50,398 bases of DNA from Micromonospora craterilacus (GTDB lineage: Bacteria > Actinomycetota > Actinomycetes > Mycobacteriales > Micromonosporaceae): the NCBI RefSeq assembly GCF_003236315.1, contig NZ_POTY01000012.1, positions 1 through 50,398 of the forward strand. Reading direction: 5' to 3'. The notes under the pieces were generated by a model. That model ran no database searches. It saw only the letters and a list, made by a program, of their open reading frames with translations, and had not been told where the DNA came from. A program made the position numbers and the translations under genes. Below, in pieces: positions 41,624 to 49,220 of the stretch; within the stretch, counting starts at the first letter, position 1, and each line of letters starts with the position of its first letter.

Positions 41624-42196
41624 TCAGCCGGCGGGCGACCAGGCCGGGTCGCGGCCGGTCACGCCGAGCAGCCGGGGCAGGTCCGGCAGGGCGGTGTCGA
41701 CGGCCACCGACTCGGCGAAGACGCCCATCTGCCGGGCCGTCGGGCCGAGCTGACCGGCCAGTTCGTGCAACGCGGGCAGCGCCGCCGGGGCCGGCTCGTA
41801 CGCCTGGCCGGTGGCGACCGCCAGGTCCCAGCCGTGCACGGTCAGGTCGAGCAGCGCCATGCCGCCCACCACCGGCTGCGGCATCCCCATCCCGGGTGAG
41901 ACGCCCTGCTCGCTGGCCGGATCCGACCACGCCTCGACCAGCCGGCGAGTCTCCGTCTCGAACCGGTCCCGCCAGCCGTCGGTGAGGCGATCGGGCTTGT
42001 CGGCCCAAACCACCGGCTCCCGGGCGGCGAGCGCCTGGAAGTTGACCACCACGTCGTACAGGTGGTTGAGCAGGTCGCGGACGGTGTACTCCTGGCAGGG
42101 GGTCGGCAGGGCGAGCTGGTCGTCGGTGATCCCGTGGACCACCGCCACGGTTCGCGGCGCCGCTGCCGCCAGCAGATCGCTAGTCTGTGTGGCCAT
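41624..42196 (-). CDS. TIGR03086-type DinB-fold metal-binding protein
   Basis: A 190-aa four-helix-bundle protein. TPCQEYTVRDLLNHLYDVVVN and LLDLTVHGWDLAVATGQ are the conserved blocks, with His residues that ligate metal in the mycothiol-dependent isomerase/DinB superfamily of actinobacteria. Thiol-transfer roles are assumed for the superfamily; this member's substrate is unknown. The ATG at 42196 starts MATQTSDLLAAAAP. It is divergent from the AraC regulator across 31 bp. Confidence 0.85.
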   Translation of the reverse strand: MATQTSDLLAAAAPRTVAVVHGITDDQLALPTPCQEYTVRDLLNHLYDVVVNFQALAAREPVVWADKPDRLTDGWRDRFETETRRLVEAWSDPASEQGVSPGMGMPQPVVGGMALLDLTVHGWDLAVATGQAYEPAPAALPALHELAGQLGPTARQMGVFAESVAVDTALPDLPRLLGVTGRDPAWSPAG

Positions 42197-42227
42197 AGGG
42201 CCAGCGTATGAGGGTGGTCTTGAAGAA

Positions 42228-43085
42228 ATGCGACAGCCGCGCGGGGACAGCCGGGGCATCCTCGAACCGGCCCGGCTGATGCGGCGGGTCCGGTTCCGCC
42301 GGCAGCTGCCCGCCGCCGCGCTGCGGCGCTGGGTGGAGCATTACTGGCTCGTCGACTGGGACCTGACCGAGCCGTTCGAGCAGCGGGTCGTGCCGCATCC
42401 GGCGGTCAACGTGGTGTTCCAGCGCCATGGCGACGGGCCGGAACGCGCCGAGGTGGCCGGGGTGGGCCGGAAACTCTTCTCGATCGTGCTCACCGGCACC
42501 GGTCGGGTGTGCGGCGTGCAGTTCCGGCCGGGCGGCTTCCACCCGTTCTGGCAGCGGTCGGTCGCCGAGCTGACCGGTCGGCGGTGGTCCTTCGCCGAGC
42601 TGACCGACCGCTGGCCGCCGGCCGCGGCGGCGTCCGCGGACCCGACCGGTTTGCCGGCTGCCGGCGGCGCCGCGGCCGGCTCCGGGATCTGCACGGGTAC
42701 GGACGCCGAGCGCTGCCACGTCCTCGACGCCCTGTTGACGAGCTGGGCGCCCCGGCCGGACCCGGTCACCGACGAGGTGATGGGGCTGGTCGAGGCGATC
42801 CGGACCGATCGGGGCGTACGGCGGGTCGACGAGTTCGCCCGGGACCACGGGATCTCCGTCCGGCGGCTGCAACGCCTCTTCGTCACCCACGTCGGGGTGG
42901 GGCCGAAGTGGGTGATCCGCCGGTACCGGTTGCACGAGGCGATCGAGCGGGCGGCGGGCGGGCCGCCGGACTGGGCCGGGCTCGCCGCCGAACTCGGCTA
43001 CAGCGACCAGGCCCACCTCGTACGCGACTTCACCGCCGTCACCGGCGTCTCCCCCGGCGCGTACGCCCACGGGGATCGGCGTTAA
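42228..43085 (+). CDS. AraC-family transcriptional regulator
   Basis: A 285-aa regulator. The N-terminal effector domain (VVPHPAVNVVFQRHG, GVQFRPGGFHPFW) is of the DUF6597-like type common in actinobacteria. The C-terminal double helix-turn-helix has RRVDEFARDHGISVRRLQRLF and LAAELGYSDQAHLVRDFTAVTG. The ATG at 42228 has only a weak AAGAA upstream. The stop TAA (43083-43085) lies inside a GTTAAC element, so the C terminus was probably set by that insertion. The adjacent DinB-fold gene is a plausible target. Confidence 0.88.
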   Translation: MRQPRGDSRGILEPARLMRRVRFRRQLPAAALRRWVEHYWLVDWDLTEPFEQRVVPHPAVNVVFQRHGDGPERAEVAGVGRKLFSIVLTGTGRVCGVQFRPGGFHPFWQRSVAELTGRRWSFAELTDRWPPAAAASADPTGLPAAGGAAAGSGICTGTDAERCHVLDALLTSWAPRPDPVTDEVMGLVEAIRTDRGVRRVDEFARDHGISVRRLQRLFVTHVGVGPKWVIRRYRLHEAIERAAGGPPDWAGLAAELGYSDQAHLVRDFTAVTGVSPGAYAHGDRR

Positions 43086-43105
43086 CAAGGGGCCCTTCCT
43101 TACAC
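43081..43105 (-). repeat. Short GTTAAC/GGGGCCC element, copy 3 (internal deletion form)
   Basis: GTTAACAAGGGGCCCTTCCT followed by TACAC equals the two ends of the 58-bp element joined at the GGGGCCC block. It fills nearly the whole 21-bp gap between the convergent AraC and phosphatase genes. Confidence 0.8.
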
Positions 43106-43106
43106 C

Positions 43107-44642
43107 TCAGTGGCGGCGGAGGGCGACGACGGCGACGTCGTCCTGGATCTCGTCGGGGGCCAGCTCGACGAGCAGCCGCTGGCAGAACCGGTCGAGGTTG
43201 TCGTCGACCCGGGCCGCGCACGCCGCCAGGGCGGTCAGCCCCTCGTCGATGGTGGCGTCCCGCCGTTCGATCAGCCCGTCGGTGTAGAAGACCATCGTCG
43301 CCCCGGCCGGTAGCACGAACTCCAGGTCGGCGGGGCGCGGCGCGCGCACCCCGAGCAGCGGCGCAGAGTGTTGCACGTACTCGACCTGGCCGTCCTTACT
43401 GATCAACGGCGGCAGGTGGCCCGCGCTGGCCAGCCGGACCCGCCCGGTGGCCGGTTCCATCAGCAGTACGCAGATGGTGGCCAGTTCGCCGGGGAGCAGC
43501 GTACGCATCAGCTCGTCGACCCGGTGCAGGATCTCGCCCGGCTGGTGCCCCTCGACCGCGTACGCCCGCAGCGCGTGCCGCAGCTCGGCCATCACCGTCG
43601 CGGCGTGCAGGGAGTGACCGGCCACGTCGCCGATGGCCAGCAGCAGGTGACCGTCGAGCATCACCAGTTCGTAGAAGTCGCCGCCCACCTCCGTCTGGGC
43701 GCTGGCCGGCTCGTAGCGGACGGCCAGGTCGAGCCCGGCGATCTCCGGGATGCGACGCGGCAGCAGGCTGCGCTGGAGGGTCACCGCGATCCGGTGCTCC
43801 TCGTCGAAGGACCGTTGCGCCTCGACGGCGGACGCCACCGCCTGCGCGAGTTGGACCAGCACCGGCGTACGGGCGGTCTGCGTGGCGGTGGGCACCACGA
43901 CGTAGAGCGGTGCGCGGTCCTCCCGCAGCCGAGCGGCGGCCACCGTGACCGTGTCGCCCCGGGGCCAGTCGACCAGCGCCCAGCCGGCCGGCTCCTGCAC
44001 CCGGACGGTCGCCCCGGTCGGCACCCCGCGGTCGTCGACGGTCCACGGCACGACTCTGCCCTCGGCACCGGGACCGGCGCAGACCCCGGCCAGGCAGTCA
44101 CCGTCGAAGGTCTCGGCGACCACCGCGGCGGGGCTCTTGAAGATCTCCGCGGCGCCGGTCGCCGCCGCCTCCAGCAGCCGGGCGAAGTTCGGTGCGGCGT
44201 GCACCGCCACGGTGGTGTCCGCCAGCCCGGTGAGCCGCTCGGCGAGCAGCTCGGCCCGCTGCCGGGCCTGGTAGTAGCGCAGCACCGCGTGCGCGGTGGC
44301 GATCAGTTCGTCCGGCTCGATCGGCTCCGCCAGGTACGCGTCCGCGCCCCGGGTCAACCCCTGCGTACGGTCGGTCGCGTCGATCGCGTGCGCCGACACG
44401 TGGATCACCGGCAGCGCGGGGTGCGCCGACTTGATCCGTTCGCACACCTCGAACCCGCTCAGGTCCGGCAGCCGGACGTCGAGCACCACCAGATCGATCC
44501 GATCCACCCCGACCCGGCTCAGCGCCTCGGTGCCCGTCTCGGCCTCCAACACGGTGAACCCGGCCCGGGTCAGCCAGCTCACCAGGAGGTAGCGCTTGGT
44601 CTGACTGTCGTCGACCACCAGCACTGTCGGTGTGCCGTCCAC
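43107..44642 (-). CDS. Receiver - PP2C (SpoIIE-type) phosphatase
   Basis: A 511-aa protein. The receiver (residues 5-120) has TVLVVDDSQTKRYLL and D55 in VVLDVRLPDLSG, but the usual Lys-Pro is Glu-Pro (DAYLAEPIEP). A GAF-like region spans about 145-270. The PP2C domain from about 285 has TEVGGDFYELVM, AIGDVAGHSLHAA, FYTDGLIERRD and DEIQDDVAVVALR, with metal Asps present. It should dephosphorylate a STAS protein in response to the kinase next door. GTG 44642 is one base after the kinase stop. This is the last gene of the stressosome operon. Confidence 0.92.
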   Translation of the reverse strand: MDGTPTVLVVDDSQTKRYLLVSWLTRAGFTVLEAETGTEALSRVGVDRIDLVVLDVRLPDLSGFEVCERIKSAHPALPVIHVSAHAIDATDRTQGLTRGADAYLAEPIEPDELIATAHAVLRYYQARQRAELLAERLTGLADTTVAVHAAPNFARLLEAAATGAAEIFKSPAAVVAETFDGDCLAGVCAGPGAEGRVVPWTVDDRGVPTGATVRVQEPAGWALVDWPRGDTVTVAAARLREDRAPLYVVVPTATQTARTPVLVQLAQAVASAVEAQRSFDEEHRIAVTLQRSLLPRRIPEIAGLDLAVRYEPASAQTEVGGDFYELVMLDGHLLLAIGDVAGHSLHAATVMAELRHALRAYAVEGHQPGEILHRVDELMRTLLPGELATICVLLMEPATGRVRLASAGHLPPLISKDGQVEYVQHSAPLLGVRAPRPADLEFVLPAGATMVFYTDGLIERRDATIDEGLTALAACAARVDDNLDRFCQRLLVELAPDEIQDDVAVVALRRH

Positions 44643-44643
44643 G

Positions 44644-45993
44644 TCACGTCCCGTCCGCCGGCAGCGAGACCGTGAAGGTGCTGCCCCGGCCCGGTTCGCT
44701 GGCCAGTTCGAGGGTGCCGCCGAGCAGGGTCACCAGTCGCCGGGCGTACGGCAGGCCGAGGCCGGTGCCGCCGACCCGGGACGGGCCGGGGGCCTGGTAG
44801 AACTCCTCGAAGACCCGCTCGTGCAGCTCGGCGGGGATGCCCGGCCCGGTGTCCGAAACGGACAGCCGCCAGTTGCCGTCACCCCGCTGCGCCCGCAGCC
44901 GGACCTCGCCCCGGGTGGTGAACTTCAGGCCGTTGTGCAGCAGGTTCCGCAGCACCTGGGCGAGCAGCACCTCGTCGGTGCGCACGGTGGCCGGCGCGGC
45001 CGGCTCCTCCACCACCAGCTCGACCTCGGGGCCGCTGGGCAGCGCCCGGAGCGTGCCGCGTAGCTGGCCGAAGACGGCTCGCAGGTCCACCTCGGTCAGC
45101 TCCGGGTCGATCCGGCCGGACTCCGCCTTGGCCAGATCGAGCAGCTCGTTGACCAGCGTAAGCAGATCGGACGCCGAGGCGCGGATCAGGCCGACCTGAC
45201 GCTCCTGCTCGGCGGTGAGCGGGTCGGACGCGGGGTCGCCCAGCAGCCGGGCCAGCCCGATGGTCGCGGTGACCGGTGCCCGCAGCTCGTGGCTGACGTT
45301 CGCCAGGAAGCGGCTCTTCGACTCGCTCGCCGCGCGCAGCTGCGCCGACTTCTCGTCCAGCTCGGCGTAGAGGGCCACCACGCCCCGGTTGGTCGCCTCC
45401 AGCTCGTCGGTGAGCTGGTGGTAGAGCGCCAGCACCCCACGGTTGGTCTGCTCCAGCTCCTCGTTCAGCTGGGCCAGCTCGTCGCGCTGGCTGCGTACCT
45501 CGTCGAGGGCGATGATCAGCTGCGAGTTCTGGGTGGCGAGTTCCTCCTCGGCGGTGCCCGGTGCGCTCTCGGCAAGCTGGACGCGCAACTCGGCGAGGCG
45601 CTCGGGGGTGAGCGCCTGCGCGGTCGGTGGAACACGTCGCGACATTCTCACGACCGTATCCCCCTCCACCGTCACCACGCTCAACGTGTCCACCAGGCGC
45701 GCCACCGCAGCGGAGTGGGGCTGGTAGCGACCGTCGGGCAGCGGTGTCACCGGGGCCAGATCGACCCGCAGCTGGCGCCGGCCGTCCGCCGTGTCGGCGA
45801 CGGCGAACACCACGTCCGCCCCGCCGACGGCGCGCAGCAGGTCCCGGGCGATCTCGCTCAGCGCGGTGGCGATCCGGACCTGGTCCTGGTGCTCCAGGCC
45901 GACCGCGGCGGCAACCTCCCGGCCCCGCTGGCGGACCACGAAGATGTCCTGCTCCACCCGCAGCACCATGCGCAGCAGGGCGGCCGTGTTCAT
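44644..45993 (-). CDS. Histidine kinase with degenerate RsbT-like N-terminal domain
   Basis: A 449-aa soluble kinase. Residues 10-85 (EQDIFVVRQRGREVAAAVGL, VRIATALSEIARDLL) align by eye with the RsbT protein encoded two genes upstream, but the N-box Asn is Asp (D51) and the G1 DxGxG box is missing. A coiled coil covers about 135-225 (ELEQTNRGVLALYHQL, ELEATNRGVVALYAEL). HisKA has H235 in NVSHELRAPVTATIGL; the ATPase has NLLHNGLKF, DTGPGIP and GTGLGLPYARRL, so the kinase core looks active. The ATG overlaps the upstream stop (ATGA). Confidence 0.9.
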   Translation of the reverse strand: MNTAALLRMVLRVEQDIFVVRQRGREVAAAVGLEHQDQVRIATALSEIARDLLRAVGGADVVFAVADTADGRRQLRVDLAPVTPLPDGRYQPHSAAVARLVDTLSVVTVEGDTVVRMSRRVPPTAQALTPERLAELRVQLAESAPGTAEEELATQNSQLIIALDEVRSQRDELAQLNEELEQTNRGVLALYHQLTDELEATNRGVVALYAELDEKSAQLRAASESKSRFLANVSHELRAPVTATIGLARLLGDPASDPLTAEQERQVGLIRASASDLLTLVNELLDLAKAESGRIDPELTEVDLRAVFGQLRGTLRALPSGPEVELVVEEPAAPATVRTDEVLLAQVLRNLLHNGLKFTTRGEVRLRAQRGDGNWRLSVSDTGPGIPAELHERVFEEFYQAPGPSRVGGTGLGLPYARRLVTLLGGTLELASEPGRGSTFTVSLPADGT

Positions 45994-47003
45994 GACCAGG
46001 ACCTCGCCACCAGCACCCCGGCGTCGTCGCGCCGGATGCCCGCGTCCCGCAACAGGGTGGCGGCCACCACCAACGGCGACCGCCCGGTGAGGCCGGGGTA
46101 GTCGGCGAGCTGCCATCGGTCGACCACGCCGTCGGTGTGCATGACCAGCAGGCTGCCGGGGTCGAACGGATAGTCGTACTGTCGGATCGCCGGCCGCTGA
46201 TGCCCGGCGATACCGGGCAGCGAGACCAGCCCGCGCCGCCGACCGTCCCCGGTGGCCACGGCACCGCCGATGTTGCCCAGCCCGGCGTACCGCAGCACCC
46301 CGGCCGCCGGGTCCGGCTCGGCCACCGCGAGCGCGGCCCCGCGGGTGTGCGACAGCGCCCGGTGCAGGTGCCCGACCACCTCGGCCGGGGCAGCCGCCGG
46401 GGCGTCGCGGAACGCGCTGAGCGCGGCGTCGGTGGCCGCGGCGGCCAGCGGCCCGTGCCCCAGTCCGTCGGTGACCAGCACCTGACGGCGGTCGCCGGCG
46501 ATCCGCCAGGCATGGCCGTCCCCGCTGACCGCTTCGCCGGTCAGCGGCCGGGTGAGCCCGCCGACCCACGAGTCCCGGACGTCCTCGTCGGCGAAGACCC
46601 GTACGGCGATGACGGTGCCCCGGCCCGGCTGCGAGTACGCGTCGAACCAGCTGGCCTGGCGGACGATCGCCCCCAGGCCGATGCCGAGGGTGCCGGTGGT
46701 GGAGTGTCCGTCGCGGGCGGAGTGGGTGAGGTCCACCATGCCCGGCCCGGAGTCGACCGCGACCAGTTCCACGCCGGCGTCCAGTTCGCGACGCACCGGC
46801 CGGAGCAGCAGTACGCCGTCCTCGGCATGTTTGATCAGGTTGCTGGTCAGCTCGGCGGCCACGATGGCCAGGTCGGCGATCCGGCCGGCGGGCAACCCCA
46901 ACTGGTCCCCCAACCGCTCGGCCGCCCGCCGCACGGCGCTGCCGGCGCTGCCGTTCTCCACCGGGAACCAGGTGCCCCGGTCGGAGACCGGTTCGGCGGT
47001 CAC
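45990..47003 (-). CDS. RsbT-like ATPase fused to RsbX-like PP2C phosphatase
   Basis: A 337-aa protein. Residues 1-130 are a GHKL ATPase with an intact N-box (IVAAELTSNLIKHAEDGV), VDSGPGMVDL and TTGTLGIGLGAIVRQA. Residues about 145-337 are a short PP2C domain: VLVTDGLGHGPLAAAATDA, GLGNIGGAVATGD, LLVMHTDGVVDRW and RRDDAGVLVARS. RsbX in Bacillus resets the stressosome by dephosphorylating RsbR and RsbS; this domain may do the same. GTG 47003 overlaps the rsbT stop (GTGA). Fused forms are known in actinobacteria. Confidence 0.9.
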   Translation of the reverse strand: MTAEPVSDRGTWFPVENGSAGSAVRRAAERLGDQLGLPAGRIADLAIVAAELTSNLIKHAEDGVLLLRPVRRELDAGVELVAVDSGPGMVDLTHSARDGHSTTGTLGIGLGAIVRQASWFDAYSQPGRGTVIAVRVFADEDVRDSWVGGLTRPLTGEAVSGDGHAWRIAGDRRQVLVTDGLGHGPLAAAATDAALSAFRDAPAAAPAEVVGHLHRALSHTRGAALAVAEPDPAAGVLRYAGLGNIGGAVATGDGRRRGLVSLPGIAGHQRPAIRQYDYPFDPGSLLVMHTDGVVDRWQLADYPGLTGRSPLVVAATLLRDAGIRRDDAGVLVARSWS

Positions 47004-47419
47004 CGGGACCACTTGATGATCGTGATGCGGGTGCCCTGGCCCGGGGCGGTCTGGATGTCGAACTCGTCCACCAGCCGCCGGGCTCCGCTGAGGCCGAGGC
47101 CGAGGCCGCCACCGGTGGTGTAACCGTCGGTCAGCGCAAGTTCCAGGTCGGCGATGCCGGGACCGGAGTCGGCGAAGACGATCCGGATGCCGGGCCTGCG
47201 GCCGTTGTCGACCGGGGTCACCTCGACGGTGCCGCCGCCACCGTAGACGAGGGTGTTGCGGGCGAGTTCGCTCGCCGCGGTGACCACTTTGGTCTGGTCG
47301 ACGAGGGAGAGCTTGGCCGCCACCGCCACCGTACGCACCAGTTGGCGGACGCGTACCACGTCCTCGTCGCTGCCGACCGTCTGCTGCTGCGGACGGCTCA
47401 GGTCGATTCCGCTGGTCAC
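47000..47419 (-). CDS. rsbT: Stressosome switch kinase RsbT
   Basis: A 139-aa GHKL Ser/Thr kinase: VRVRQLVRTVAVAAKLSLVD, N-box TAASELARNTLVYG (E51, N55), ADSGPGI (D84) and GGGLGLGLSGARRL are all complete. In the stressosome model RsbT is held by RsbR/RsbS, phosphorylates them under stress and then leaves to activate a downstream phosphatase. The start is GTG 47419, overlapping the rsbS stop (GTGA). Confidence 0.95.
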   Translation of the reverse strand: MTSGIDLSRPQQQTVGSDEDVVRVRQLVRTVAVAAKLSLVDQTKVVTAASELARNTLVYGGGGTVEVTPVDNGRRPGIRIVFADSGPGIADLELALTDGYTTGGGLGLGLSGARRLVDEFDIQTAPGQGTRITIIKWSR

Positions 47420-47829
47420 GGCGACGCCGTCGGCTCGGTGTCCGGCCCGTCGTCGAACCAGTCGTCTTCGTCGTGGCCGCGGCCGGCCGCGATGAGTTCC
47501 ATGCCCCGCTCGACGTTCAGCGCGGTACGGATGCCGTTGAGCGACAGCCCCAGCTCGACCAGGGTGATGGCGACCGCCGGGCGCATCCCGACGACCACCG
47601 TCTCCGCGTCGAGCACCCGGGAGATCGAGGCGATGGTGGAGAGCATCCGCCCGACGAAGGAGTCGACGATGTCCAGCGCCGTGATGTCGATGATCACACC
47701 GTGGCAGCCGGTGGCGACGATCCGCTCGGCCAGATCCTCCTGGAGCGCGACGGCCGTCTGGTCGGACATGTCGACCTGGATGGAGACCAGCAGGATGTCG
47801 CCGATCTTGAGGATCGGCACCCGCTCCAT
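47416..47829 (-). CDS. rsbS: Stressosome scaffold protein RsbS
   Basis: A 137-aa protein with one STAS domain: ERVPILKIGDILLVSIQVDM and GVIIDITALDIVDSFVGRML, where S57 is the equivalent of the RsbT-phosphorylated serine. It has a longer acidic tail than Bacillus RsbS (DEDDWFDDGPDTEPTASP). The ATG at 47829 overlaps the rsbR stop by one base (TGATG); a GTG three bases upstream is also possible. Confidence 0.95.
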   Translation of the reverse strand: MERVPILKIGDILLVSIQVDMSDQTAVALQEDLAERIVATGCHGVIIDITALDIVDSFVGRMLSTIASISRVLDAETVVVGMRPAVAITLVELGLSLNGIRTALNVERGMELIAAGRGHDEDDWFDDGPDTEPTASP

Positions 47830-48689
47830 CACAACTCCCGGCGCGGCTGGCGGCGGCTGGTCTCGACGCCGCCGTGCCGAAGCACGTGCCGCAGTGCGTC
47901 GGCGAGACTGGCCTTGGTGGCGATGTCGCCGAACTCGATGCCGAGCGCCACGATGGTCTGCGCGATCTGCGGCCGGATACCGGAGATGATGCAGTCCGCC
48001 CCCATCAGCCGGGCGGCCACCACGGTCTTCAGGATGTGCTGGGCGACCTGGGTGTCCACCGCCGGCACGCCGGTGATGTCGATGATCGCGTACGGCGAGC
48101 TGGTGTCGACCAGGGTCTGCAACAGCCGTTCCATGACCACCTGGGCCCGGGCCGAGTCGAGGGTGCCGACCAGCGGCACCGCCACCACGCCCTCCCAGAG
48201 CTTGACCACCGGCGTGGACAGCTCCAGCAACTGCTCGGCCTGGTCGGCGATCAGGCTTTCCCGGGTGCGGACGTAACTCTCGAAGGTGAACAGGCTCATC
48301 TGGTCGACCAGCGCGGAGAAGGCGACGTAGTCGCGCAGCGTCCCGGCGGTCTGGTCAGCCTCCATCACACCCAACAGCGCGTCCTTCAGGGCGAACACGC
48401 CGGTGGCGGTCTCGGTGGCGGAGAAGCCTTGCCGCGCCTGCCGGCGGGACAGCTCGGCGAGTACGGCCCGCAGCTCGGCCGCCTCCTCGGCGGCCAGGTC
48501 GACCGCCCCCTTGCCGAGCGCGTCGACCAGGGCGCGATGCAGCTCCTGCACCTGCCGGACCAGCTCGGCCTGGCTGAGTCGGCCGCGCAGCTGTCCGGCG
48601 ACGACCTCGGTCCACCGCTGAGTGATCGCCTCGGTGCGGCTGGTCAACAGGTCGGCCAATCGGCCGCTCTCGTCGGTGCTCAGCGCCAT
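47829..48689 (-). CDS. rsbR: Stressosome co-antagonist RsbR
   Basis: A 286-aa protein. Residues 1-150 are an all-helical, globin-like RsbR sensor domain; residues 158-275 are STAS: PVVKLWEGVVAVPLVGTLDS and YAIIDITGVPAVDTQVAQHI. T213 occupies the phospho-site position in the VDT motif. RsbR and RsbS build the large cytosolic stressosome that sequesters RsbT. A TAGAGT box (48726-48721) upstream could be its -10. It is the first gene of a six-gene operon and is divergent from the STAS gene at 48854. Confidence 0.94.
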   Translation of the reverse strand: MALSTDESGRLADLLTSRTEAITQRWTEVVAGQLRGRLSQAELVRQVQELHRALVDALGKGAVDLAAEEAAELRAVLAELSRRQARQGFSATETATGVFALKDALLGVMEADQTAGTLRDYVAFSALVDQMSLFTFESYVRTRESLIADQAEQLLELSTPVVKLWEGVVAVPLVGTLDSARAQVVMERLLQTLVDTSSPYAIIDITGVPAVDTQVAQHILKTVVAARLMGADCIISGIRPQIAQTIVALGIEFGDIATKASLADALRHVLRHGGVETSRRQPRREL

Positions 48690-48853
48690 GGCACTACCCT
48701 TCGAACGTCGGACCGGCCGGACTCTATCACCGAGGCCCGAGAACTAATTGCCCCAGAGCAAGGGAATGACGGTGGCCACCCGATCCCGCTCTCGTTCTGC
48801 GTACCAGGGCTCGTGTGGGATACCGTTCCAGCGATAAACAGGAGGTCTGGCGA

Positions 48854-49210
48854 ATGTCCCTGACGGTGCACACGGAACAGCGCGGCGACGTGGTCGTCGT
48901 GTCGGTCGCGGGCGAGTTGGACATGGCCACCGCACCGCAGTTGCAGGACCAGATCACCGACCTGCTCGACAAGGGGCGCAGCCGCCTCGTGTTCGATCTG
49001 GCGCGTGTCTCGTTCTGCGACTCCACCGGCCTGTCGGTGTTCGTCCGCGCCAAGAACAGCTGCGACGAGGCCGGCGGAGTGGTCCGGCTGGCCGCGCCGC
49101 AGCGGGGTGTGCTGCGCATCCTTGAGGTGAGCGGCCTCGTGGAGGTGCTGCACACCTACCCGACCGTCGATCAGGCGGTCGCGGGCGACCCCACGCCGGC
49201 CTCCTCCTGA
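48854..49210 (+). CDS. STAS anti-sigma factor antagonist (RsbV-like)
   Basis: A 118-aa STAS protein: VVVVSVAGELDMATAPQLQDQ and LVFDLARVSFCDSTGLSVFVRA, with S57 as the likely phospho-site. A near-perfect AGGAGGT (48840-48846) sits 7 nt before the ATG. It is divergent from rsbR by 164 bp. It is a natural substrate for the PP2C phosphatases in the operon across the gap, which would activate it to displace an anti-sigma factor. GTTCTG (48794) and GGGATA (48817) upstream are loosely SigB-like, but I do not rely on them. Confidence 0.93.
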   Translation: MSLTVHTEQRGDVVVVSVAGELDMATAPQLQDQITDLLDKGRSRLVFDLARVSFCDSTGLSVFVRAKNSCDEAGGVVRLAAPQRGVLRILEVSGLVEVLHTYPTVDQAVAGDPTPASS

Positions 49211-49220
49211 CCCCGGCCGC

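Noticed and set aside
43107..49210. A sigma factor gene within the stressosome region
   Set aside because: All frames were read; no sigma-70 region 2 or 4 motif is present anywhere in the window.
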